DNA of 64,000 nucleotides, taken from the NCBI GenBank assembly GCA_965218945.1, contig OZ244718.1, forward strand, positions 1,612,001 through 1,676,000. The letters are read 5' to 3'. Below the pieces are notes generated by a model. That model had not been told where the DNA came from, ran no database searches, and saw nothing but the letters and a program-made list of their open reading frames with translations. Made by a program: the position numbers and the translations under genes. Positions 49,401 through 61,400 of the stretch are shown one piece after another. Positions within the stretch are counted from its first letter, which is position 1, and each line of letters starts with the position of its first letter. Source of the DNA: DAOUJW01 sp965218945. Its GTDB lineage: Bacteria > Chloroflexota > Dehalococcoidia > Lucifugimonadales > UBA2985.

Positions 49401-52400
49401 TAGTCGCCGCCAGCGACGGTATGGGTCAGAGTCACGGCCGGGTCCGCGTTTGTGTCGTCATCCTCGCCGGCGGACACGGTGACGGTCTGAGCCGTGTCCC
49501 AGTTCTCCGCCGTGAAGGTGAGCGCGTTGTTGGTCAGCGTATCGCCGGACAGGGTGATGTCCGTGCTGGCATGGCCCGCGATGGTTACGGTCACGCTGGA
49601 GGTGGGCTGGGTGTCCAGCACTACCGTGTATGTGTCGCTCCCGCCCTCCGCGATGCTCAGGGCACTCTCGGAGACCGTCACTCCCGCCGTATCGTCGTCG
49701 GTGATGGTCACCGTGGCCGTGGTCCCGGCTGAGACCCGCTCGGGCATCGTCCCGAAGCCCAGCGCCACGCTCTCCCCGTCGTCGTCTATGTCGTCGGCAG
49801 CCGCGCTGAAGGTGAACGACTTCTCGGTGTCGCCGATTTGGAACACCAGGCTCCCAGGTACGCCGGAGTAATCGCCCGAGCTGGTGTCGCCCTGGGGATC
49901 GTGGGTCAGCAGGACGGTGACCTCACGCTCGGGGTCGGCGCTCAGGGTCACCGTAACCTCCACCGTGCTCCCCTCAGCCACGCTGTAGGCGGACTGTTTG
50001 AAGCTGGCCGTCACCGCAGGGTCGTCATCGTCGGTGATTGTGCCGGTCGCGGCCAGGGTCGACGCGCCGCCGGACAGGGACGCCCCCTGTACGTTGCTCA
50101 GCGTCAGCGTGAAGGTCTCCTCCTCTTCCTCGTCCACCGCGTCGTCGGCGACCGGCACGGAGATGGTCTGACTCGCAACGGAGCTGGCCGCGAAGGTAAG
50201 CGTGCCGGTGGTGGATGTGTAGTCCTGGCCCTGCGTCGCAGTAACGTCGGAGGTTGCGTAGGCGACCGTCACCTCTTGGCCGCTCGCTGCGCTGATGCTC
50301 ACGGTGAACACCACGTTCCCGCCGTCCTCTGCGGCCTCGGCGTCGCCCACCGACAGAACCGAGGCGTCCTTCTCCACGATGGTGACCGTCACGCTGCCGG
50401 CGGTGACCCCGGCGTACTCGCCTGTCCCTGTCACCGTGTGTGTCAGAGTCACGGCGTCGTCGGAGGCCGCGTCGTCATCCTGGGCCGCGGTCACCGTCAC
50501 GGTTTGCGCCGTGTTCCAGGTGGCGGCTGTGAAGGTGAGCGTGTTGTTGGTCAGGGTATTGCCGGTCAAGCTGATGTCCGTTCCCGAATGGCCCGCGATG
50601 GCGACCGTCACGTTAGCCGTCGGCTCCGAGTCCAGCACAACCGTGTAGGTGGCGCTGCCGCCCTCGTCGATGCTCAGGGCAGTCTCTGAGACCGTGACCC
50701 CGGCCGTGTCGTCGTCGGTGATGCTCACCGTGGCCGTAGTCCCGTCTGACACGCCGTCGGGCAGCGTCCCGAAGCCCAGCGCCACGCTCTCACCGTCGTC
50801 GTCTATGTCGTCGGCAGTCGCGGTGAAGGTGAACGACTTCTCCGTGTCTCCGATTTGGAAGACCAGGCTCCCAGGTACGCCACTGTAGTCGGAGCCGGTC
50901 ACTCCGCCCTGATCGGTCTTGGTCAGGTTCACCGTGACCTCACGCTCCGGGTCGGCGCTCAGCGTCACCGTAACCTCCACCGTGCTCCCCTCAGCCACGC
51001 TGTAGGCAGACTGTTTGAAGCTGGCCGTCACCGCTGGGTCGTCATCGTCGGTGATTGTGCCGGTGACCGCCAGGGTCGAGCCGCCGCCGGACAGCGACGC
51101 CCCCTGTACGTTGCTCAGCGTCAGCGTGAAGGTCTCCTCCTCCTCCTCGTCAACTGTGTCGTCGGTGACCAGCACCGAGATGGTCTTGCTGGCAACCGAG
51201 TTTGCCGCGAAGGTAAGGGTGCCAGTGGTCTCGGTGTAGTCCTGGCCCTGCGTCGCAGTAACGTCGGAGGTTGCGTAGGCGACCGTCACCTCCTCGTCGC
51301 TCGCTGCGCTGATGTTCACGGTGAACACCACGTTCCCGCCGTCCTCTGCGGCCTCGGCGTCGCCCACCGACAGAACCGAGGCGTCCTTCTCCACGATGGT
51401 GACTCTCACGCTGCCCGCGGTGGCCCCGGCGTACTCGCCAGTCCCGGTCACCGTGTGTGTCAGAGTCACGGCGTCGTCGGAGGCCGCGTCGTCATCCTGG
51501 GCCGCGGTCACCGTCACGGTTTGCGCCGTGTTCCAGTTCTCCGACGTGAAGGTCAGCGTGTCGTTGGTCAGGGTATCGCCGGTCAAGCTGATGTCCGTGC
51601 TGGCATGGCCCGCGATGGTTACGGTCACGCTGGAGCTGGGCTGGGTGTCCAGCACTACCGTGTACGTGTCGCTGCCGCCCTCCGCGATGCTCAGGGCGGT
51701 CTCCGAGACCGTCACTCCCGCCGTATCGTCGTCGGTGATGGTCACCGTGGCCGTGGTCCCGGCTGAGACCCGCTCGGGCAGCGTCCCGAAGCCCAGCGCC
51801 ACGCTCTCCCCGTCGTCGTCGATGTCGTCGTCGGCCGCGGTGAAGGTGAACGACTTCTCGGTGTCGCCGATTTGGAAGACCACGCTCCCAGGCACGCCGG
51901 AGTAGTCGCCCGAGCCGGTGTTGCCCTGGGGATCATGGGTCAGCAGGACGGTGACCTCGCGCTCGGGGTCGGCGCTCAGAGTGACCGTAACCTCCACCGT
52001 GCTCCCCTCAACCACGCTGTAGTTAGCCTGTTTGAAGCTGGCCGTCACCGCTGGGTCGTCATCGTCGGTGATTGTGCCGGTGACCGCCAGGGTCGAGCCG
52101 CCGCCGGACAGCGACGCCCCCTGTACGTTGCTCAGCGTCAGCGTGAAGGTCTCTTCCTCCTCCTCGTCCACCGCGTCGTCGGTGACCAGCACCGAGATGG
52201 TCTTGCTGGCAACCGAGTTTGCCGCGAAGGTAAGGGTGCCAGTGGTCTCGGTGTAGTCCTGGCCCTGCGTCGCAGTAACGTCGGAGGTTGCGTAGGCGAC
52301 CGTCACCTCCTCGTCGCTCGCTGCGCTGATGTTCACGGTGAACACCACGTTCCCGTCGTCCTCGGCGGCTTCGGCGTCGCTGACCGACAGAACCGAGGCG

Positions 52401-55400
52401 TCCTTCTCCACGATGGTGACCGTCACGCTACCGGCGGTGACCCCGGCGTACTCGGCAGTACCCGTCACGGTGTGAGTCAGGGTGACGGCGGCGTCCGATG
52501 CCGCGTCGTCGTCCTCGCCGGCCGTCGCCGTCACCGTCTGCGCCGTGTCCCAGTTGTCCGACGTGAAGGTCAGGGTGTCATCGGTCAGCGTAGCGCCCGT
52601 GAGGGTGATGTCCGTTCCCGAATGGCCCGCGACGGCGACCGTCACGTCAGCTGTCGGCTTCGTGTCCAGCTTCACCATGTATGTGTCGCTCCCGCCCTCC
52701 GCGATGCTCAGGGCGGTCTCCGAGACCGTCACTCCCGCCGTATCGTCGTCGGTGATGGTCACCGTGGCCGTGGTCCCGGCGGTCACGTCGTCCGGCATCG
52801 TCCCGAAACCCAGCGCCACGCTCTCTCCGTCGTCGTCGATGTCGTCGGCTGTCGCGGTGAAGGTGAAGGACTTCTCCGTGTCTCCGATTTGGAAGACCAC
52901 GCTCTCTGGCACGCCGGAGTAATCGGCATCAGAGACTCCGCCCCGGGGATCATGGGTCAGCAGGACAGTGACCTCGCGCTCAGGGTCGGCGCTCAGCGTC
53001 ACCGTCACTTCCACCGTGCTCCCCTCAGCCACGCTGTAGGCAGACTGTTTGAAGCTGGCCGTCACCGCTGGGTCGTCATCGTCGGTGATGGTCCCGGTGA
53101 CCGCCAGGGTCGACCCGCCGCCGGACAGGGACGCCCCCTGTACGTTGCTCAGCGTCAGCGTGAAGGTCTCCTCCTCTTCCTCGTCCACCGCGTCGTCGGT
53201 GACCAGCACCGAGATGGTCTGACTCGCAACGGAGCTGGCCGCGAAGGTAAGGGTGCCAGTGGTCTCGGTGTAGTCCTGGCCTGCCGTCGCCGTGCCGTTG
53301 GAGGTGACGTATTCGACCGTTACCTCCTCGCCGGCGGCCGCGCTGATGCTCACCGTGAACACCACGTTCCCGCCGTCCTCTGCGGCCTCGGCGTCGCCGA
53401 CCGACAGAACCGAGGCGTCCTTCTCCACGATGGCGACCGTCACGCTGCCGGCGGTGACCCCGGCGTACTCGCCTGTCCCTGTCACCGTGTGTGTCAGAGT
53501 CACGGCGTCGTCGGAGGCCGCGTCGTCATCCTGGGCCGCGGTCACCGTCACGGTTTGCGCCGTGTTCCAGTTCTCCGACGTGAAGGTCAGCGTGTCGTTG
53601 GTCAGGGTATCGCCGGTCAGGCTGATGTCCGTGCTGGCATGGCCCGCGATGGCGACCGTCACGTCGGCCGTTGGCTCCGTGTCCAGCTTCACCGTGTATG
53701 TGTCGCTCCCGCCCTCCGCGATGCTCAGGGCGGTCTCTGAGACCGTCACTCCAGCCGTATCGTCGTCGGTGATGGTCACCGTGGCCGTAGTCCCGGCTGA
53801 GACGTCGTCGGGCAGTGTCCCGAAGCCCAGCGCCACGCTCTCTCCGTCGTCGTCTATGTCGTCGGCAGTCGCGCTGAATGTGAACGACTTCTCCGTGTCC
53901 CCGCCCTGGAACACCAAGCTCTCAGGCACACCGCTGTAGTCGGAGCCGGTCACTCCGCCCTGATCGGTCTTGGTCAGGTTCACCGTGACCTCACGCTCCG
54001 GGTCGGCGCTCAGCGTCACCGTCACTTCCACCGTGCTCCCCTCAGCCACGCTGTAGGACGCCTGCCCGAAGCTGGCCGTCACCGCTGGTTCGTCGTCGTC
54101 GGTGATGGTCCCGGTTACTGCCAGGGTTTCGCTGCCGCCGGACAGCGACGCCCCCTGTACGTTGCTCAGCGTTAGCGTGAAGGTCTCCTCCTCTTCCTCG
54201 TCCACCGCGTCGTCGGTGACCAGCACCGAGATGGTCTGACTCGCAACCGAGTTTGCCGCGAAGGTAAGGGTGCCAGTGGTCTCGGTGTAGTCCTGGCCCT
54301 GCGTCGCAGTAACGTCGGAGGTTGCGTAGGCGACCGTCACCTCCTCGTCGCTCGCTGCGCTGATGTTCACGGTGAACACCACGTTCCCGTCGTCCTCGGC
54401 GGCTTCGGCGTCGCTGACCGACAGAACCGAGGCGTCCTTCTCCACGATGGTGACCGTCACGCTACCGGCGGTGACCCCGGCGTACTCGGCAGTACCCGTC
54501 ACGGTGTGAGTCAGGGTGACGGCGGCGTCCGATGCCGCGTCGTCGTCCTCGCCGGCCGTCGCCGTCACCGTCTGCGCCGTGTCCCAGTTGTCCGACGTGA
54601 AGGTCAGGGTGTCGTCGGTCAGCGTTTCGCCGGACAGGGTGATGTCGGTGTCGGCATGGCCCGCGATGGCGACCGTCACGTCAGCTGTCGGCTTCGTGTC
54701 CAGCTTCACCATGTATGTGTCGCTCCCGCCCTCCGCGATGCTCAGGGCGGTCTCCGAGACCGTCACTCCCGCCGTATCGTCGTCGGTGATGGTCACCGTG
54801 GCCGTGGTCCCGGCGGTCACGTCGTCCGGCATCGTCCCGAAACCCAGCGCCACGCTCTCTCCGTCGTCGTCTATGTCGTCGGCTGTCGCGGTGAAGGTGA
54901 AGGACTTCTCCGTGTCTCCGATTTGGAAGACCACGCTCTCTGGCACGCCGGAGTAATCGGCATCAGAGACTCCGCCCCGGGGATCATGGGTCAGCAGGAC
55001 AGTGACCTCGCGCTCAGGGTCGGCGCTCAGCGTCACCGTCACTTCCACCGTGCTCCCCTCAGCCACGCTGTAGGTAGACTGTTCGAAGCTGGCCGTCACC
55101 GCTGGGTCGTCATCGTCGGTGATTGTGCCGGTGACCGCCAGGGTCGAGCCGCCGCCGGTCAGCGACGCCCCTTGGGCGTTGCTCAGCGTCAGCGTGAAGG
55201 TCTCTTCCTCCTCCTCGTCAACCGTGTCGTCGGTGACCGGCACGGAGATGGTCTGGCCGACAACCGAGTTGTCCGCGAAGGTCAGGGTGCCAGTCGTGGA
55301 TGTGTAGTCCTCGCCCGCCGTCGCCGTGCCGTTGGAGGTGGCGTAGGCGACCGTCACCTCCTCGCCGCTGGCCGCGCTGATGCTCACGGTGAAGACTACG

Positions 55401-58400
55401 TTCCCGCCGTCCTCTGCGGCCTCGGCGTCGCCGACCGACAATACGGAGGCGTCCTTCTCCACGATGGTGACCGTCACCGTCTCCTGTATATCGACGTAGC
55501 CTCCGCCGTTGGCAGTGTGGGTCAGCGTGACGGCGGTGTCCGACGCCGCGTCGTCATCCGCGGTCGCGGCCACCGTCACGGTCTGCGCCGTCTCCCAGTT
55601 CTCCGCCGTGAAGGTCAGCGCGTTGTTGGTCAGCGTATCGCCGGACAGGGTGATGTCCGTATTGGCATGGCCCGCGATGGCGACCGTCACGTCGGCCGTT
55701 GGCTCCGTGTCCAGCTTCACCGTGTATGTGTCGCTCCCGCCCTCCGCGATGCTCAGGGCGGTCTCTGAGACCGTCACTCCCGCCGTATCGTCGTCGGTGA
55801 TGGTCACCGTGGCCGTAGTCCCGGCTGAGACGTCGTCGGGCAGTGTCCCGAAGCCCAGCGCCACGCTCTCTCCGTCGTCGTCTATGTCGTCGGCAGTCGC
55901 GCTGAATGTGAACGACTTCTCCGTGTCCCCGCCCTGGAACACCAAGCTCTCAGGCACACCGCTGTAGTCGGAGCCGGTCACTCCGCCCTGATCGGTCTTG
56001 GTCAGGTTCACCGTGACCTCACGCTCCGGGTCGGCGCTCAGCGTCACCGTCACTTCCACCGTGCTCCCCTCAGCCACGCTGTAGGACGCCTGCCCGAAGC
56101 TCGCCGTCACCGCCGGGTCGTCGTCGTCGGTGATGGTCCCGGTTACTGCCAGGGTTTCGCTGCCGCCGGACAGCGCCGCCCCCTGTACGTTGCTCAGCGT
56201 CAGCGTGAAGGTCTCTTCCTCCTCCTCGTCCACCGCGTCGTCGGTGACCAGCACCGAGATGGTCTTGCTGGCAACCGAGTTTGCCGCGAAGGTAAGGGTG
56301 CCAGTGGTCTCGGTGTAGTCCTGGCCCTGCGTCGCAGTAACGTCGGAGGTTGCGTAGGCGACCGTCACCTCCTCGCCGCTCGCCGCGCTGATGTTCACGG
56401 TGAACACCACGTTCCCGCCGTCCTCGGCGGCTTCGGCGTCGCTGACCGACAGAACCGAGGCGTCCTTCTCCACGATGGTGACCGTCACGCTACCGGCGGT
56501 GACCCCGGCGTACTCGGCAGTACCCGTCACGGTGTGAGTCAGGGTGACGGCGGCGTCGGACGCCGCGTCATCGTCCGAGGCTGCGGTCACCGTCAGCGTC
56601 TGCGCCGTGTCCCAGGTGGCGGCTGTGAACGTGAGCGTGTCATTGGTCAGCGTTTCGCCGGACAGGGTGATGTCGGTGTCGGCATGGCCCGCGATGGCGA
56701 CCGTCACGTTAGCCGTTGGCTGCGTGTCCAGCACTACCGTGTACGTGTCGCTGCCGCCCTCCTCGATGCTCAGGGCAGTCTCCAAGATCGTCACCCCGGC
56801 CTTGTCCGTCTCGCCGATGGTGACGATAACGCTGTCGGCGGTGACCGTCGTGTACTCGCCGGTCCCCGTCACCATGTGGGTCAGAGTCACGGCGTCGTCG
56901 GAGGCCGCGTCATCGTCCGAGGCTGCGGTCACCGTCAGCGTCTGCGCCGTGTTCCAGTTGTCCGATGTGAACGTCAGCGTGTCATTGGTCAGCGTTTCGC
57001 CGGACAGGGTGATGTCCGTATCGGCGTGGCCCGCGATGGCGACCGTCACGTCAGCCGTTGGCTTCGTGTCCAACACCACCGTGTAGGTGGCGCTGTCCCC
57101 CTCGTCGATGCTCAGGGCGCTCTCCGAGATCGTCACCCCCGTCTCGTCGTCTTCGGTGATCGACACCACCACGTCATCGGCGTTCAGCCCTTCGTAGTCG
57201 CCGCCGCTGACGGTGTGAGTCAGGGTAATGTCAGGAGGGTCCGTGGTGTCGTCGTCGTGGGCGGCGGTCACGGTTACTGCTTGCGCAATGTTCCAGTTGG
57301 CCGAGGTGAAGGTGAGCGCGTCATCGGTCAACGTATCGCCGGACAGGGTGATGTCCGTATCGGCATGGCCCGCGACGGTTATCGTCACTTCGCCGGTGGG
57401 TTGGGAATCGAGTACCACCCGGTAGCTGCCGCTCTGGCCCTCGACCACCGACACCTCCGTGGGCGTGACGGTCACCCCGGCGACGTCGTCGTCCCTGATG
57501 GTGACCTGCTCTCTCGACACCTGCAGCGGGGCTGCGGAGCGGGACCTGGTCGTCGATCCCCACACCTCCAGGGTCTCGTCATCTTCGTCGATGTGGTCGT
57601 CCGTCGGCGCCAGCACAATGTCAGCCGTGCCTTCACGTTCGCCCGCTTCGATGACCAAATCGCCGGCCAATGCCCAGTAGTCCGCCGTCGTAGCGGTGCC
57701 GCCGTCCACCCTCAGCCTGACCGATGTATCGACGGTCCGCCTGCTGTTTCCTTCCAATGCGGCCGTAACGGTCAGCCACTGCGAACCGCGGTTCTCTTCG
57801 ACGTAGTTCTTATTGAGAGACAGGGTAATCTTCGTCGGCTCGGCGTCATTGTCGTTGAGGTCTACCCGGACTCCGTCGACGGGCAGGCCCGGCTCCGCGT
57901 TGGACCCGCCGATCGACAACTCCTCCTTGCCCTCTGCGAGATTGTCGTCCACCGGCGTCAGCGTCAGCTCGGCTGTGTGGCTCAGTTGACCGGCGGGGAT
58001 GGTGAGCGTCACGCCCGTTTGGGCGGTGAAGTCGGCGCCGGCCGTAGCAGTCACGCCCTCGACGGTAAGGGACACGGCGGTGGCGGAAGTCCGGGAACCT
58101 CCCCCTTCCAGCGTCGCCGTGACCGTCAGGGTGGTGGCGCCGTCGCCCTCCTTCACCTCCGCGGGACTTACCGACAGGCCGATTCGCGTTGGCTCCTGGT
58201 CGTCGTCCTCGATGGTCAGCCCCGCCGCCGTCACGGTCAGGCCCTCCGCGGTCCCGGTGACCTCGGCGGTCTCATCGTCCTCGACCATCGTGTCGTCCTC
58301 GGGGGTGAATGCCAGGGTGGCCGAGCCGCTCGTCCGGCCGGCGGGGATGGTCAGGGTCACGGCCACGTAGGTGAAGTCGTCGCCGGTCGCGGCGGTCGTG

Positions 58401-61400
58401 CTCCCGTTGCCGTCGTCCGGTGTCAGCGACACCCCTTCGACCGACAGCTCTATCTCGGTGTCCACGATGCGCGAATCCCCGCCAGTCAGCGTCGCCGTGA
58501 CCGTCAGATCCGTCTCGCCCGCCGCTTCGCCGATCACGGCGGGCGCCAGCGTCAGGGTCACGCCGGTGGGAGCGGCATCGTCGTCGGTGATGGTCACCTC
58601 GGCGGGCGTCACCGACAGGTCGCCGGCGGTCCCGGCAATGGTCACCGTCTCGTTGCCTTCCCATACGGTATCGTCCACCGGCGCCAGGGTCAGCGTCGCG
58701 CTGGCGCTCATCCGGCCGGCGGGGATGGTCAGCACGGCGGTCGCAGGCTCGTAGTCGTCATCCGCCGCCGCGCTCCCGTCTTCCAGGGCAAGCTCCACCC
58801 GGGTATCGCGGGCCAGCGACCGTTGGCCGTCCAGGGTTGCCGTGACGGTGATCGCCATCGCTCCCGCGTCTTCACCCACCCGGTCTGGCGCCGCCGTCAG
58901 CGTCATGCCGGTCGGCGCGATGTCGTTGTCCCAAATCCTTCCGATCGCCGTAGAGGCCCCCAGCGGCAGATCGTCCAAGGCTGAGGAGCGGGCCCTGGTC
59001 AGGTTCACGCGGAAAGTCTCGTCTCCCTCGGCCGCCAGCGCGTCCTCGTTGGTCGCGACCGTAATGACGGCGGAGGTCAATCCCGCGGGCACGGTCAGCG
59101 TGCCGCCGCCGGCGGTGTAGTCGACGCCCGCGGTTGCCGCGGCCCCGGCCCCCGGGTCGTCCGCCGTCCCCCAATCCACCGTCACGTCGTCCTGGCTGGC
59201 GAGGGAGAGCGTCACGGCGAAGGACAGCGTCCCGCCCTCCTCTGCTTCCGCGGATGCCACTGAGACCGTCATAGTGCCGGATTCCACGATGGTCACCGCG
59301 GCGATTGGGTCCGGGATGCGCGCCTTCCTGCTGCCCGACGCGCCGGACACCAGCGTCACCTCCACCGTTTCGTCGGGGTCCAGCGCAGAGTCCACCAGGA
59401 CCGGGATGGTTATCGTGCCGGTGTCGCTGCCTGCCGCTATGGTCAGCGTGCCGCCGGTAGCGGTGTAGTCGTCGGGAACGGTGTAGTCGTCCCCGGAGGT
59501 TGCGGTCCCGGCCACCGTGTATTCCAGGACCGTCTGCTCCGTGGTTACGCCGCCGGACAGCCGCACCTCGAAGACCGCGTCGTCTCCTTCGATTACGGAG
59601 TCCGTAACGGGAGTGATAGCGGCCGTCAGCCGCTCGTCGTCCCTGATGCTGATCTGGACCTTCCTGCGGTTTTCATTGGCCGGGAGTACCAGGCGGCGCC
59701 CTTCAACAAGCTCAACGGTAAAGGTCTCGAACTCCGGCTCCAGCAGGTCATCGTCGATAAGATCGACTTCGAGAGTCGCCGTGAGGTGCCCTATCGGTAT
59801 GTCGAGCGTGCCGCGCTGCTGAGAGTATGGCTTGGCGTAGTCCTCGTCCTGGGTGGCCGCGTCCTGGGCGGCCGCGCCCGGCTTCACCTCCCAGAACAGC
59901 TTCGTGTCGCGCTCGCTCCCCAAAGTGTCGGCGTGGACCAGTTCCACCGCGAACAAGACTGCGCTGCCCTGGTTTTCGTCGACCCGCCTCACCTCCCTGA
60001 CAATCCGGACCTCCATGGGGTCGTCATTGTCCTCGATGGAGCCGGTGGCGGAGGCATCCGTCACCCAGACGTTGGATGTCGGGCGGAACAACATCACCGT
60101 GAAGTCCTCTTTCGACTCGTCGATGTCGTCGTCCACCAGGGTCACGGTGAAGGTCTTCCCGGTCTCTCCCGGCTCGAAGACCAGGAATTCCGTCTTGGCC
60201 TCGAAGTCCCTGCCCAGGCTGGTCTCAGTGATGTTGGCGTCCGAGGTGGCCTTGCCAGGCACGGTGAACACTTCAACCCTGACTCGATTCTCCGCCACCG
60301 CCGACATCGTGACGGTGAAGGTCATCGAACCCTGGCCCTCACCCGCCTCGGCATCGCTTATGGAGAGGATGCGGTCGTTGTCCCTGAGTCGCACAGTGGC
60401 CGTGTCGGGTTTGCCGGGCGAGTAGTAGTACAACGCTCTGATGGTGGCGGTCACCGAGCCGTTGGCCTCCACGGCGCTGTCGTCGATGGTGTCAATCGCC
60501 ACCGTAACCTCGTTAACCCCGGCGGGAATCTGCGTTAATATTTTGGCTGGCTGCAAGGACCACAGGAACTCTCCCTCCTGGCTGATCTCCAGTTCGACGT
60601 ACATGGCGCCGGTCCCGCCCACTCTTTGCAGGAGGAACTCCGCCGGTTGGCCCTCCTCCGTCCCTCCGTACGGGCCTCGCGGATAGATGGTCACCACCGT
60701 GCCCTCGTCATCATCCTCTATGACGCCGATGCCTTCGTTGTCGCCCGCGACAGCGTTGACCATGCTGGTCGCGGACAGGGCGACCTTGAAGGTCTCCTCG
60801 GTCTCGTTGAACTCGTCGTCCAGCACGTCCACGGTGATCTTCTTGATCGTCTCGCCGACGGCGAAGGTCAGCGTCCCGCTGGCGGCGTCGTAGTCCGTGC
60901 CCGCGGTGGCCACTCCCACGCCGCTCTCGGCGACCGTGTTCCAATCGACGGTCATCTCCCGTTCGTTGGGCGCGACGGTGACGAAGAACTCCATGCTGCC
61001 GTCCGCCTCGCCGGCCCGCGCGTCGGAAATGGACATGGCCGGCGGGTAGTAGTCGTTGTCGGTGACCCGCACCGTCCCCGTTTCGAAGGGAATGAGTAGT
61101 TGCTCTACCCCAACCTCGTAGGACGAGGGCTCGTCCACGTCGATGGTCTCGGGCGGGAGGACTCTCAAGGTGATGGCGCCGTGGCGCTCGTCATCGTCGT
61201 CGTCTGTGGTGGGTATGCTCAGGGTTATGGTCTTGTCGGCCTCATCGACGGCGGTCTCGGGCCATCCCCTGAACTTCACCGTCTGCGGGGGCATCCCCTC
61301 GATGTACTCGCCGTCCTGGGTCACCTCGATCCAGACGGTCAGCGGGAGGTCATTGCTGACGGGCGTGCCCCCGATGCGGGTCAGTCGGAAGACGGCGGCT

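Noticed and set aside
51872..53740. Plus-strand open frame of about 620 codons
   Set aside because: Same cause: an antisense shadow of the tandem super-repeats, repeated at the same 1-kb period.
49650..56770. CRISPR array
   Set aside because: The repeats are about 1 kb long, coding and without short spacers.
56534..58984. Very long plus-strand open frames (up to about 816 codons) opposite the adhesin gene
   Set aside because: They follow the third-codon-position GC pattern and repeats of the minus-strand gene; their translations are low-complexity (Arg, His, Gly, Val) with no recognisable domain.
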